A stretch of DNA of 64,000 nucleotides, taken from Sipunculus nudus. Lineage: Eukaryota > Annelida > Sipuncula > Golfingiida > Sipunculidae. Below the pieces are notes generated by a model. The model saw only the letters and a list, made by a program, of their open reading frames with translations. It was not told the origin of the DNA and did not search any database. Positions 12,116-24,390 of this stretch are shown here, one piece after another; the first letter of the stretch is position 1, and every line of letters starts with the position of its first letter. A program made the position numbers and the translations under genes. The stretch spans positions 91,102,723-91,166,722 of the forward strand of contig CM049309.1 in the NCBI GenBank assembly GCA_026874595.1. Reading direction: 5' to 3'.

Positions 12116-13717
12116 GTAACATGCATGAGATATACCAAGTTCTCTCCAGGTTTATTTGTCCATGTTGATCCTACACAAGGTTCATTAGGTTTATCAAATG
12201 AAAACATTTCTGTTAATTCATTTTGTTCTCGATTGTCTTTTATATACATTTGCAAGTCATATGATTATTATTTATTGAATATTTTTCTTTTAATCTTGAA
12301 ATTTTTTTTAATTTGACAAAACTTGTCATCATTAAGGAATGATGTTGTAGACTTGTTCTGTTTATACACACTAGTTGACAATGCAACATGTTTTTTGTTT
12401 AAATTTATAATCACTTAATAAAACTTTGCATTTGTATTTTTGATTGTTTAGATACTCAATACTTTAGATATAGTTGAAACAACTTGATTTCAGGATTATT
12501 GATCTTTAGTTTATGAACTGTGAAAACTGAAAGTGATATCACAGAAATCTTTACAAAATGCTGTTGTGACTCTCATAAAATGAGCCTTGTGTATTGATGG
12601 TGTATGGACATATTTGGTGTTATGTTGAGAATTGTTTTTACATATACTTTATTGCAGTTATTTACAGTTGCACATGCAGTTATTCAAATCAGTCAGTCAC
12701 CCCTGGATTCCTTTAATTCCTTTAATTTTTTTTCAGATAAGCATTGTACATGTATGTACATTCTGTTTCATGAATAAGCTATATTGTGCAAAAATCATGT
12801 AGACTTTAAGATATTTGATATTACAGTACATTTGTGTCTAAGGTATGGATATAAGCAAAATAAACATAAGAGCAGTAGAAATGGAGACATCCATGTCAGA
12901 AAATTATATTTTCACCTTATAATTAGTACTAATTATATTCTTTCAGAGTGGGACCTTGCATGTTTAATGATTTAATTTAGCATGTTTGAAGCACACTGCA
13001 TGTCTGCACATTTTTCCTCCACTGACAAGTCTAAATGCAGTCACTACTTGCCTCACCTAACAAGTGTCAGATACATATGTACCCAGTATCTTGTGAGTAA
13101 ATAGACATCAATGTCTTATTTTGAAACTGCGGACTAAGTAAATGATCACATACATTATATGCACTTTATATCAAATAATCCATTGTGATCTAATGAGGAA
13201 GCAGTATTATAATTATATATTGATCTTCAAAGAATATTCTGTCTGTCAAAAACATATCATTCATATTTTTATTTTTTCCTTGAGTTCTGGAGAAGAAGAC
13301 TACCTGGAGTTAAAATTATTATAAAAAAATTCTATTATTGTAGTGTAATTTTTTTATTGCAGTATTATATATTGTATTTATCAAGGGAATGAAATAATAA
13401 TTTACTTTTCTTACATTAACAAAATTATAAGAAGCCAATGACACTCACAGTCAAATACAAATCTATTGGACTAGAATATGCACTTTCTGGAAGAAGATTT
13501 CTGCAGTCAGAACAGAATACACCTGGAGGTTCATATTAATGTTGATAATATTATTATAGAAGAAAACTCATCAGTGCTTGTACAAGTCTAAGGCAAATTG
13601 TGTGTCTTCATAACAGATTCTTATAGAGGAATCTAAATGTTTGAAAGCTCTACATCTCTTGTAGGTAAGCTCATTTCAGACAATAATATGTAAAATTGTG
13701 GTAATTTTGCTCCAAAG

Positions 13718-13859
13718 GGTAAAAAGGCCATGAAGCAATACTCCCTACAGACAATTAAAAAGAGCGTGGACATGAAATCCAAACTTGAGGAGGCAATCCT
13801 GGGTATGGGTAGTGCTAGGAGCGAAATGATGCAGAGACGCAGTCGCAACCTGCCAGTGG
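13718..13859 (+). CDS. DOCK7: DOCK exon 4 of window (residues 266-313)
   Basis: The acceptor ...gctccaaag starts GGTAAAAAGGCC in phase 0. The exon encodes [26 protein letters not shown] and EMMQRRSRN, corresponding to DOCK7 GKKVFERMN...[21 protein letters not shown]. It ends CCAGTGG|GTAAGT in phase 1. Confidence 0.93.
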
Positions 13860-14912
13860 GTAAGTGAGACTCAGTACTTGTACGTTGTCCAGATCAAATT
13901 GTTCATGTTAACTTATGTCCAAGTTATACTCCTAAAAACCTTACTACATACAAATAATTATTCTCTAATTTATTGTCTGTTCCTCAGTTATTCACATGCA
14001 CAATCTAAGGTGCATGATAGATATTGTCATGGCAACTCATTATGAATATTAATCAATCAATAGAGTTTCTCAAGTCAGAATCACTTTCACACATATTTAA
14101 TGAGGTCATAGGTCACAAGTTTACTTTGTTAAATTGCTTTGTGTCTGTGCATTAACTTTAGTATTGCCATGATAACTTACCAGAGCTTCCTGGATTTTCA
14201 AGAAACTCACTGTTACTATTTACCAATGGATTATCTAACCCAAGTTTGATAATAGGCGAAATCTACACCTATTTAATATGGTCAGACTCAGAAGGCACCA
14301 GGCTACTTTGAAGTGTTGCCATGATAAATTACAAGAGACATAATGTATTTGGATGGAACTCAACAGAAATATTAACCAATACAATATCTCACCTAAGTTT
14401 AATTCTAGGCAAAACATGGATATTTAATGAAGTCAAAGGTCACCAGACTTTGGTAGGGTGGGTGATGGGTAACCAAAAATCTGATGGATTTACATTTTGA
14501 TGAAACTCTTTATAATATTAAATTAATAGAGTTTCTATAAACTATAACATATGTTACAAGGATTGTGAAGATAATATACAGGTTGGTCTAATGGTGGAAA
14601 AGTGCATGTAGAATGAATTAATTATGAATCAGTTAAATATAAATAAGCAACTTTTACACTTTTATATTCCTATATCTATATATTATGATATTAGTAGAGT
14701 TCATTGTATTTACACAATATAGCTGGTCTTCCCAATATTGCTCCTTTTCAGGTCACACGTGATGTTCAATGAATATAATATTAATGGCCATTATCTCTGC
14801 TACGGGGACTCCTTGTACTAATGTCCATCATTGAAAGCTGCGAAGTTGTACAATGACCAGACATATCAAGCTCATGTATCTAAAAAATAAGCCATATGAT
14901 TCTGTTTTGTAG

Positions 14913-15006
14913 ATGCCAGCCCTTTAATGAGCCCGCCAGAGGCAGGAAGACTGAGATGGAGGAAAGATCTGACTCACTGGAAGACCACAGGAGGTCAGAG
15001 TGAAAG
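14913..15006 (+). CDS. DOCK7: DOCK exon 5 of window (residues 313-344)
   Basis: The acceptor ...tgttttgtag precedes ATGCCAGCC. The exon encodes SPLMSPPEAGRLRWRKDLTH (compare DOCK7 ENLRWRKDMTHWRQ). It ends GTGAAAG|GTTAGT in phase 2. Confidence 0.9.
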
Positions 15007-15091
15007 GTTAGTTATTAAGTATAGGTTGAAACTGAATGCTGAATTTTTCCCACCTGTTTAATTTTGAAACACTCTCATCGGATACTTTATC

Positions 15092-15235
15092 ATAGTTTTA
15101 TATAGAATGTATTATAAATGAATGTTCCATAATACTCTCATAAGTTTAACAATCAACACTGATATAGTTTTATATAGAATGTATTATAAATAAATGTTCC
15201 ATAATACTCTCATAAGTTTAACAATCATCATCAGT
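15092..15235 (+). repeat. Tandem duplication, two 72-bp copies
   Basis: The segment beginning ATAGTTTTATATAGAATGTA recurs 72 bp later with about two differences. It lies inside an intron and has no coding content. Confidence 0.85.
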
Positions 15236-15408
15236 GTTTCATATCTGTTGAGAAATTCTCAGTGATTCTCAGTGAATATGATACCATCTCATATTTAATA
15301 GGAATAGGATATTTTTTGTTAGTTTCTAACTTCATCTGATAAGGACAAGTTGTATTTTAATCGAACTGTGTTTGTGCTTTTATAAAACTGAGTGTTTCAC
15401 TATTACAG

Positions 15409-15508
15409 CAGACCACCCCAGGACAATGAATCTCATGCCCAGGTTGAAGGGAGCTTAGCTGCTGAGATCAGCATGGTAGTCCTGGACACACTGGAGATCA
15501 TTGTACAG
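15409..15508 (+). CDS. DOCK7: DOCK exon 6 of window (residues 344-377)
   Basis: The acceptor ...actattacag starts CAGACCACC. The exon encodes GSLAAEISMVVLDTLEIIVQ (DOCK7: [20 protein letters not shown]). It ends GTACAG|GTAATC in phase 0. Confidence 0.92.
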
Positions 15509-15712
15509 GTAATCCATCCAGTCACACCCAAAATAAGTTTTTGAATGAATATTCTAAAAGTTGACAACCTGCAGTGTTGTATGCACCAGTCAGACTTTCA
15601 AACTTTTTCAGACCAATTAGTTTGCCTCCAGGCATTGGGGGGGGGGGGGGGTTCAAACTCACAACAGTTAGTTTGATCATGTTGTAATTCTGTTTTATTT
15701 TTTCAACTCCAG

Positions 15713-15847
15713 GTGGCGCAACAGTCTGACTCTCACCAGGGGCTATTGAGTATGGTGTTACGTGTACTGCTGCACAGCCTCGCTCTCAACCAGAGCACTA
15801 TAGTCCTACAGAACATGTTTGCCACACAAAGGGCGCTGGTAACTAAG
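15713..15847 (+). CDS. DOCK7: DOCK exon 7 of window (residues 378-422)
   Basis: The acceptor ...caactccag starts GTGGCGCAA. The 45 codons include MVLRVLLHSLALNQSTIVLQ and MFATQRALVTK, matching DOCK7 (HCFATQRALVSK). It ends ACTAAG|GTAGGA in phase 0. Confidence 0.93.
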
Positions 15848-16413
15848 GTAGGACATATGGCCAAAATCAGGAAATGCCTTATATTCACATATACATTGAG
15901 GGATTTCATTGATTTTGTTCAAATTCAGTATTTTGTATTTATGTTTAACAGTAAAATACTAACCTGGTTTTAATTCTCAGATAATATGTGCATATTTAAT
16001 CAGGTCAGAACTCACATGGCTTGAAACAGGTGTATTTTACACTTTTGTAGTGGTTAGACACCTTTTTGTCCTTCTAATAACAGAACTACAGCATATTTTA
16101 CATTGGTTTGACAAGCTTGAAAATTTGTAAGAAGCACATTAAAATATCATATCTGTGTAGTACTGTATCAAGATGGTTTGATATTTTCCTAAAACACATT
16201 GTTTTCCTACTACCACATATTGAAGATCATCCAGCTGCCCCATACTTAGACCACTGTCTATCAGTCCCTGCCAATCAAATGCTGATTTAAAATAAATAAA
16301 TACTCTCACTTCCCATTTTACAGGGTCATTTTTGCTGGACTTTAGTGTGTGCTTGTACTCTGATTACTACCTTGTACATTACTTCTGACTGAGCTGTGGC
16401 TGTGTGGTTGTAG

Positions 16414-16566
16414 TTCCCGGAGCTGCTGTTTGAGGAGGAGACAGAGCAGTGTGCTGATCTGTGCCTGCGTTTGCTGCGACACAGCAGTTCACCGATCAGC
16501 AACACTCGGGCCCAAGCCAGCGCCTCCCTCTACCTGCTGATGAGGCAAAACTTTGAAATAGGAAAT
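16414..16566 (+). CDS. DOCK7: DOCK exon 8 of window (residues 423-473)
   Basis: The acceptor ...ggttgtag starts TTCCCGGAG. The exon encodes [20 protein letters not shown] and [14 protein letters not shown], almost identical to vertebrate DOCK7. It ends GGAAAT|GTAAGT in phase 0. Confidence 0.95.
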
Positions 16567-16909
16567 GTAAGTTGAGCTAACTTCAGCTGTTATATTTAAC
16601 ATAACTTTTCTGTGACAACTGTTATTTCACTTTTAGTGTAACTGTTGTGCAACTTGTAAGATGTGTCAAAATAGTCAAGTGATTCAAAGGTCTGAAATCA
16701 CAGTCTCACCATTTTGACCAATGTTTTATCCGTTGGAAATAAATTTACACAGAAATTAAGCACCAAATTGTTATTCAACATTTTTTTGTTTAAAGATAAA
16801 ATTATAAAAGAATTTAAATATCAATACTGAAAGCTGGACTTCATGAACTTATAGGTGCAAATGGCTTATGTGCTTAACATAAGATAAGAAGATTTTAATT
16901 TTTTTTCAG

Positions 16910-17068
16910 AATTTTGCCCGAGTCAAGATGCAGGTTACTATGTCCCTGAGCTCCCTGGTTGGTCAGAACCAAAACTTTGACGAGGAACATCTGAGAAAAT
17001 CTCTAAAAACTATCCTGATGTATGCTGAGGCAGACATGGAACTTCAAGAAACGACATTCCCAGAGCAG
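16910..17068 (+). CDS. DOCK7: DOCK exon 9 of window (residues 474-526)
   Basis: The acceptor ...ttttttcag starts AATTTTGCC. The exon encodes [33 protein letters not shown] and TTFPEQ, typical of DOCK6/7/8. It ends GAGCAG|GTGAGG in phase 0. Confidence 0.95.
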
Positions 17069-17602
17069 GTGAGGTGCTTTATAATGGATGAAAGCAAATG
17101 GATTTATTGGGACCAATTCAGGTACATTTAATGTGACATCAAAAATAACATTGATAACATAATGTGCTGGCTTTCAACCCATAAACAGTCATTCAATTAC
17201 AGTTACTTAAAACTTACTTCAATTATTCATATTATTGTTTGAGAAGTAAGCTGTAGATACTGTTCCCTGTTATTTATGGGGCTTTATGCAAATCAGACTG
17301 TGATATTCTTGTCAGAGAAGGTAATAATATTCAATATACCTTGTACCATAAGTACCTGGGGGATTTATAAAACACCAGTATTTTAAACAGTGCAACATCC
17401 AGTATAAAATGATTGCTTACTGATTGAAGGTATTCAGATGACCAGAATGAGACTGCTTCAGAAGCTAGTTTTGGGGTACAGAATCCTTGCTTATGAACAA
17501 CTTTTTTAAAGTCATATTACAGAATCTTTTGAACAGACAGGCATGGTTGTCATACACTGTTTCTACACCATAGCTTTGTAATTGAATTCTGTTCTGTTAA
17601 AG

Positions 17603-17779
17603 GTGCGAGATTTAGTATTCAATCTGCACATGATACTGTCAGACACGGTCAAGATGAAAGAGTTTCAGGAGGACCCAGAGATGTTGCTGGATCTCATGTA
17701 CCGCATTGCTAAGGGTTACCAGAACTCCCCTGATCTCAGGTTGACATGGTTACAGAACATGGCTGCCAAGCACAGCGAG
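17603..17779 (+). CDS. DOCK7: DOCK exon 10 of window (residues 527-585), entry to DHR-2
   Basis: The acceptor ...ctgttaaag starts GTGCGAGAT. The exon encodes [38 protein letters not shown] and [18 protein letters not shown]. The last stretch is the usual beginning of the DHR-2 exchange domain. It ends AGCGAG|GTGAGT in phase 0. Confidence 0.95.
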
Positions 17780-18153
17780 GTGAGTCTTTTGTTTCTAGCA
17801 TGCAGACTACTAACTTGAGACCACAGTTCACCTCCGGTAAACTTACAGAGTATTTTTGTATAGATCAGCCTGTGGGGAGAGTAATATGATAAATATTTAT
17901 TATATATAAAAAAAATATGTTATTCTTTCATTTGTTTGAGAGCAGTAGCTAATCTTTTGAATATTCAGCACTATTAAAAAGTGAATATCAGATTGATTCA
18001 TCTTCAACATAAAATTATGGGTTGCCAAGAATCATTGCTTTATAAGTACCATGTTCTTGTGTCCCTGCCTCAGTTGGAGGGGCGTTTTAGATCTGGGCTT
18101 GTAATACTCCTGATGCTGTGTTACATGAACATTTCTGTGTCACTGTATTTCAG

Positions 18154-18270
18154 AGGAACAACCACGCGGAGGCAGCCCAGTGCCTGGTACATTCAGCAGG
18201 ACTTGTTGCTGAGTATCTGAACATGATAGAAGATCGTCCCCATCTCCCAATCGGCTGTGTAGCATTCCAG
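18154..18270 (+). CDS. DOCK7: DOCK exon 11 of window (residues 586-624), DHR-2 lobe A
   Basis: The acceptor ...tgtatttcag starts AGGAACAAC. The exon encodes [20 protein letters not shown] and LPIGCVAFQ (DOCK7: [20 protein letters not shown]). It ends TTCCAG|GTAAGT in phase 0. Confidence 0.95.
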
Positions 18271-19072
18271 GTAAGTTCACATGAAAATATGTCACTGCTT
18301 TACTCAGATTCCCAAGAGTGTCTGTAGGTTGAACAATGCTTTGTTATTAATGTTTGTTATATATGCATCACTAACTCAGTAGAGTTTTTAACTGGTGTTG
18401 TTCCAGAACCTATCAGAATTTCATAATATATAATGCCACCTTAAAACTTTCAACCAGAGCCATCTATATGTGCGATAGGGAAAATTAGAAATATGGGATG
18501 TAGTTTAGTATATGATATAATTAATATATATAATATAAAAAAAATATATAATATAAAAATTCCTCAGCCATATAATTCAGTAACAGATTATGCCATACAT
18601 GGTATAATTCATTCAAGGAAAAAAATCCAGTTCTCAGATCTTAGTATGTGAAAGGTCAGACTAACAAGTTGTAGTAGATCTTCCACATTTACAAAATATA
18701 AATGACAGGAGATAACATTGCAACATGAATAAACTAAGTTAATTTTCTGTGGTATTTCAACAAAGATTCAGATGTTCATGAATATGATTTGATCACAGAG
18801 CTACCAGACAACAAGTGGTTTCTTAGTTGTCAATGTTATGTGGTTCTATGCACCCTAGGGACAGTCGTACAGTGAATCCCTAAAGGAAATGACAGAAAAA
18901 CTCAATTCTTCAGCCCTAGTTTGGTTTATTTGGTAATAATTTAACTAAATGTGGGCTATTGCTTCAGTTTAATTGGGGTTTTCAATTTGAGCAAGTTTGA
19001 CACCACAAGTTTTTATAGAAAATTAGGTTTATAATTAAAAGATTTGATGCTAAAGAGAAAAAAGCTCTTTAG

Positions 19073-19426
<354 letters not shown>

Positions 19427-19837
19427 TGATCATCATTAATCACATTATATTGATCATGATATTTAGGATAACTTCTTTTAGTATTATATCTGTGTCTTGA
19501 GAGTGTTGTTTACATGTATTTCCCAGCCGCATGACTTTAATTTCATGTTTAATTGCTAGAATTAGTGTGTAAAGAAGTTTATGCCAGTGAAGGCTGTAGA
19601 AATGACCATTATTGTATTATTTAATTTATTGGAGTGTCTTTTACACACTATGATACTGATTGAAGCATATTTTTTAGATAATATTACAGATATCATGAGA
19701 TCCCTCAGAAATACTTATCTGGTGACAAGTATAAGAAAATACTGTTGTACCAAAACTTAGAAATCTGTTTAAAACTCAGATAAAGAGTGATAAAACCATT
19801 GATAGTTTTTACATGAGAGATATATATGCTATTTCAG

Positions 19838-19969
19838 TGTGGGATGTACGAAGCTGTGAATGAGGTATACAAGGTTCTGATGCCGATATACGAGTACAAC
19901 AGAGACTTCAAGAAGCTGTCCACAGTCCACAGCAAGCTGCAGGAAGCTTTCAGCAATATAATCAGACAG
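19838..19969 (+). CDS. DOCK7: DOCK exon 13 of window (residues 673-716), DHR-2
   Basis: The acceptor ...gctatttcag starts TGTGGGATG. The exon encodes [19 protein letters not shown] and [19 protein letters not shown], like DOCK7 [19 protein letters not shown]. It ends AGACAG|GTCAGT in phase 0. Confidence 0.95.
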
Positions 19970-20682
19970 GTCAGTACTGGCTACAGAAAAGATAATGATG
20001 ATCTCTTGATCGGTACAAACGAGCAAGACATAGACCGGAACATTGCTTGTACTATTTTGGGTTCCTCTTTGATAAACTGCTGAACCAGCTTTCAGTTATT
20101 GTAATACCTCTCTTTTTGTTCTTCATCTCCCTTTTAAAGCTGACACCCCCAACTTAAGGAGAGCACAGTTTATCTACAGCCAAATGCATGTGATTTAGTA
20201 TTTATTTTTACTACGAGAAATCATCACAGACCTGCAAAGTGCTCATAAATATATTCAGGTGCAGTTTGCTTTTATCTAATGTACAAAATTACTGTTTCAC
20301 CATCTGTTCTTTGTTAAATGTGCATATTTTGACAATTGGTATTATATACTTCAAATGTATGTTATTGCTTTTCTTATTTATGCTATATATCCATGCTTGT
20401 TATAAGGTCACTGTAACTGAATTCTGGTTTTAAATATGAAAATGACATTTTCTCAGTAAGATAGTTAAATACAGGACAATCTGGATGGACAACTATTCTC
20501 ACATGACATATGTAACTGCTAACTTGGTAACTATTGATTTTGTGTAGATTCAAAATGAGACTTTGGAGAAATGTTATCTACGTCAAAACTGAATATTGTT
20601 TTATTGTTTTTGGACCAGCTTTCTTTAAGGTTGAGTTGTACCAGTTTTCAGTGAATAATTGTGTAAAATTAAATTATTACAG

Positions 20683-20817
20683 GAGGGCAAGAGGATGTTT
20701 GGAACATATTTCCGTGTTGGGTTTTATGGACCAAAGTTTGGGGACCTAGATGGCCAGGAATTTATTTATAAGGAACCTGCCATCACCAAACTTCCTGAGG
20801 TGTCCTACAGACTTGAG
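20683..20817 (+). CDS. DOCK7: DOCK exon 14 of window (residues 717-761), DHR-2 lobe B
   Basis: The acceptor ...attattacag starts GAGGGCAAG. The exon encodes [20 protein letters not shown] and [20 protein letters not shown]. It ends CTTGAG|GTAAAG in phase 0. Confidence 0.95.
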
Positions 20818-21195
20818 GTAAAGGAAACATGGTCATCTCTTCAAGTGATGACAAGCCTTAACATCAGTCAATTACCTAGAGCAACATGTTGTTTATTACC
20901 TTGTATTGTTTCTTTGCATTACTTTTAATTACTTAGTAATAATAGAATATATATGCTGGCATAATATTAGCATAGATAAAGCTGGCCAGCGTAATTTTGT
21001 CTCAGTCTTGACTTTATCAGTCTTCACCAATGTTACTCGCTCTAAATCTTGTGTTGACAGAGAAATTCAGTGTATCTCTTTTGCTTGATATTTGTAACTA
21101 TGTATGGATATCTCATTCATCAAATTAGTAATTATGAGTTTTACTATCTTAGTGTTTTGTTATTCCACTATTATTAATTGTGGTTTTCTTTGCAG

Positions 21196-21285
21196 AATTT
21201 TTACACTGATCGGTTTGGTGAGGGTGTGGTGGACATTATTAAGGACTCCAACACTGTGGAAAAAGAAAAATTAGATCCAGACAAG
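21196..21285 (+). CDS. DOCK7: DOCK exon 15 of window (residues 762-791), DHR-2
   Basis: The acceptor ...tctttgcag starts AATTTTTAC. The exon encodes [19 protein letters not shown] and KLDPDK (DOCK7: FYGERFGEDVVEVIKDSN). It ends GACAAG|GTACCA in phase 0. Confidence 0.94.
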
Positions 21286-21368
21286 GTACCATTTAAGAAA
21301 CACCAAATACTGCTGTTAATTTGTTTATTATTGTTAAATGTATATAATTACTAAACATGATGGTATTG

Positions 21369-21370
<2 letters not shown>

Positions 21371-21408
<38 letters not shown>
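21371..21408. repeat. (TA)n microsatellite
   Basis: About 19 uninterrupted AT dinucleotides lie in a DOCK intron. Confidence 0.95.
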
Positions 21409-21411
<3 letters not shown>

Positions 21412-21810
21412 AAACCGCTTTGGCCTTGTTCCTTGTAGATGTGAGTGAGACATTATTTGCCAAAACTTTTTAAGGATAGGTTTATAGCCTGTTATGTTTA
21501 TTGAATGAAAAGAAGGTAATCATTTTAGAAGAATGACATATTATCAGACTGTCTGGGTTTCTTATACATGTTCAGAGATAATTCAGAAGTCATAACCTGC
21601 ACTAATAGATTAAGAGTAAATCCCTGAGGTTTTATCATGAGTTCCCCATTTAAATTATAGACTTTGACAGGGATCTTATTATCAACCTTCATTTCTAAGT
21701 CCACTGCCATTACCACTGGGCTTAATCCTACCCCTATCTGTCAGATCATTGAAATTATCTTCCTCAACTTCATATCGATTTCCCAGGAACTTATGCATTT
21801 TGTTTTTCAG

Positions 21811-21901
21811 GCTTACATACAGATTACTTATGTGGAGCCATACTTTGACTCTTGGGAACTGAAAGACAGAGTCACCTACTTTGAAAAGAACTACAATTTG
21901 A
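21811..21901 (+). CDS. DOCK7: DOCK exon 16 of window (residues 792-822), DHR-2
   Basis: The acceptor ...gtttttcag starts GCTTACATA. The exon encodes [20 protein letters not shown] and [10 protein letters not shown]. It ends AATTTGA|GTAAGT in phase 1. Confidence 0.95.
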
Positions 21902-22109
21902 GTAAGTTCACATTTTTCGTTATAATTATCACCCTAACACACACCTAATCAAATTACCAAGTATTCCTGTGAGTGGTTATAATCAGGTTGAACCAGTTCA
22001 AAATAGTTGTACAATAGTAGCTTTTATTTTTTACATTTTCAGTGATGTCTTGCTTATGGGAGCACATACAGTGTGATTTAAGAAGTAGATATCATTGATT
22101 TATCTGCAG

Positions 22110-22345
22110 TTTTTGCCAGTAGTGACCTACTGGCGCTGGACTCCTGACAGCAGGGTTGTGGGTTCGCGTCCCGTTCTGACCGCAGTCTGCTCTAAGACTC
22201 CTAGGCAAAGTCTTTACCACAAGGGTGCGCTCTCTCAACCCAGGAGTGAATGGGTACTGGTCATTGGAGGAAGGCAAATGTAGAACGAATAACCTTCTAG
22301 CGCCTGATATGGCAGCTTTGGTTGTATGCTCCAAAGGGAGCTGAG
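22110..22345 (+). mobile_element. tRNA-derived SINE copy
   Basis: The head resembles a Pol III promoter: an A-box-like GTGACCTACTGGCGCTGGAC and a B-box GGTTCGCGTCCCG about 40 bp later. A conserved-looking central domain follows (CTCTCAACCCAGGAGTGAAT then GGGTACTGG), similar in style to the central domains shared by metazoan SINE superfamilies. It is flanked by intron sequence. It cannot be a tRNA gene because there is no acceptor stem or 3' half. Confidence 0.65.
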
Positions 22346-23104
22346 AAAAGCTAGATGAATGAACAGGCCTGAAAGACCAGGAAGGTAAAGTCTGATGAGA
22401 CTGATATCGTCGGTGATATCAGACTGTAAATCCCCACCTTTACCTTATACAATACCAGCATATTTACCCATGCTTGCATTAGGACTGGTCTGCTCAACTT
22501 CAGCTGGGCGGGTATTCCATGGGCCCTTCTGATATGGGCAAAATTCAGTGGCATAATTCTGATAGATGGTGCTGCAGTTGACATCATGAAATAATGTGCA
22601 ATTCCTAAGAATGTAAGGGAACAAAGTACAGGCCATAAGGTACACCTTGCAGCATTCCCAACATTTCAAGACCAAAAAACAGGCATTTCTGGTGTGGCCA
22701 CAGAGGAGTCGCCCCACAGTGGTTGAGTGGGACCACCCTCATTTATACTATAAATAGATTGTTAAAGGGCTGAGAATTTAACTGAGACATTGTTGCAAAA
22801 AAGGCCAAACTAGAACAGCACTCAAAAGTGAGCAATAAAAATGCCCAATTTCCCTGTCAACCAGGTCTTAAAAGAGTCTGTTTCTCACCATTACCCGGCA
22901 TAGTTGTGAAGAGAGATGATCTGCCGGGAAGAAATCATGTGGGGGAATATAACCCACCATGTTATAAAAGATGCTGCAGTAACAGATGTATGAAGTGATT
23001 AGTGAAGGTTATAACAGTATGTTGTTGCAGTGTTATTGTTACACAGTTATTCTCGCATCATCTTAACAGTCCTTTATGATAGGTGTGTGTTTTTAATTGT
23101 GCAG

Positions 23105-23250
23105 GGCGGTTCATGTATGCCACCCCATTCACCATGGAGGGGCGAGCTCATGGAGAGTTACAAGATCAGTACAAGAGGAAAACCATCCTGACAGTGTCTC
23201 AGGCGTTCCCATACATCAAGTCCAGACTCACTGTCATCCACAGGGAACAG
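23105..23250 (+). CDS. DOCK7: DOCK exon 17 of window (residues 822-870), DHR-2 lobe C
   Basis: The acceptor ...attgtgcag starts GGCGGTTCA and completes an Arg codon. The exon encodes [39 protein letters not shown] and HREQ, the lobe B/C part of DHR-2 that contacts the GTPase and nucleotide in the family. It ends GAACAG|GTAGCA in phase 0. Confidence 0.95.
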
Positions 23251-23787
23251 GTAGCATAATTCATTACATACACCTACAATATATACAGGACATGCTCAAA
23301 ATTTTAAATTGAAAGAATAACATTTATTACAAAAGATCTGAAACTTTCAGCACTGTGTATATAAGTTATCCTGTGTAGGTCTTTTCTTAATTTGAAGTAT
23401 GACTTATTGTCCTTCCAGAATATTAGATCAGTATTAATAAATTATTTTACCACGTATTCTTTTATGTGTTCAAAGTTTCCAGTTTATTTTAAGTGATTTT
23501 TGTGGTCTTATAAATATTATTTAAAGGCTTCTTCAGTACAACTATGTTATAATTTTGATCTGCATTTATAAATTTGTATCTGTATTTTGGCTGACACCTG
23601 TAGGGTTTTAATTGGTTGCAGTATTCTCGAATCAAAGGTGAAGATGTACATACATAGGTCAGTATTACACCTTTGAAATGATAGCCAAAACTCTGATAAG
23701 TTCACCTGACTATCCTCTCATCCTTGCTAATACTAAAAAATCTTCTGTCCTGTTTTTATTGACTCACTAGCACTTGTTCCATTCCAG

Positions 23788-23931
23788 GTAATCTTGTCTC
23801 CAATTGAGGTTGCAATAGAAGATGTACAAAAGAAAACAAGAGAACTTTCCTTTGCACTTAGACAGGAGCCCCCTGATCCAAAAATGTTGCAGATGGTGCT
23901 ACAGGGATGTATAGGAACCACAGTCAACCAG
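23788..23931 (+). CDS. DOCK7: DOCK exon 18 of window (residues 871-918), DHR-2
   Basis: The acceptor ...cattccag starts GTAATCTTG. The exon encodes [20 protein letters not shown] and [20 protein letters not shown], ending VNQ as in all DOCK-C members. It ends AACCAG|GTATAT in phase 0. Confidence 0.95.
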
Positions 23932-24390
23932 GTATATAATAACTGTCAATCAAACATTGTTTATAAGAACTTCTTGGTAGTAGTAGTAGTAAAAAATGTA
24001 AGAGATTCTACAACAGTTTTGCCCTTCTGATGATTTGAGAACCTACCACCACTTCAGAGTGGCATAACAAATTATTTTTATTACTGTGATGAAAATCAGG
24101 ATGACCATACAATTCTTTTGCTCATTCTTAACAACACTTCACCACTTAAAGTATAATTTCACTTCACAAAAGGCAAACAAATGTTTTATTTTTTAATATA
24201 TTTGTTCTCTTTCTGACAAGGCTACACATATATTAAAATGATTACATTATTGCAGTAAGTTAGTATTCATTAGTTACTGAATTACAGTTTTTGGCATGTC
24301 CACTCACATGACTTATTATAGGTCAGGTCACTGCTGTTTGAATGCCAACTGTGTCATTTGTTTTAATATGTTGAATACCACTGTCTGTCC

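Larger units (their letters stand above)
6134..13717 (+). other. 7.6-kb DOCK intron with large tandem arrays
   Basis: The intron carries no conserved exon other than a possible cassette exon at 11999-12115. Stretches 6134-8400, 9241-9490 and 12116-13717 are AT-rich and I see no gene in them. Two minisatellites (8415-9240 and 9494-11690) fill much of the middle. Confidence 0.8.

Noticed and set aside
22135-22185. tRNA gene
   Set aside because: Only A- and B-box-like motifs are present. No cloverleaf with an acceptor stem can be drawn; the sequence is a SINE head.
23974-24020. Second hammerhead-like CTGATGA (near 24019)
   Set aside because: There is no GAAA partner at the right distance and no pairing stems.
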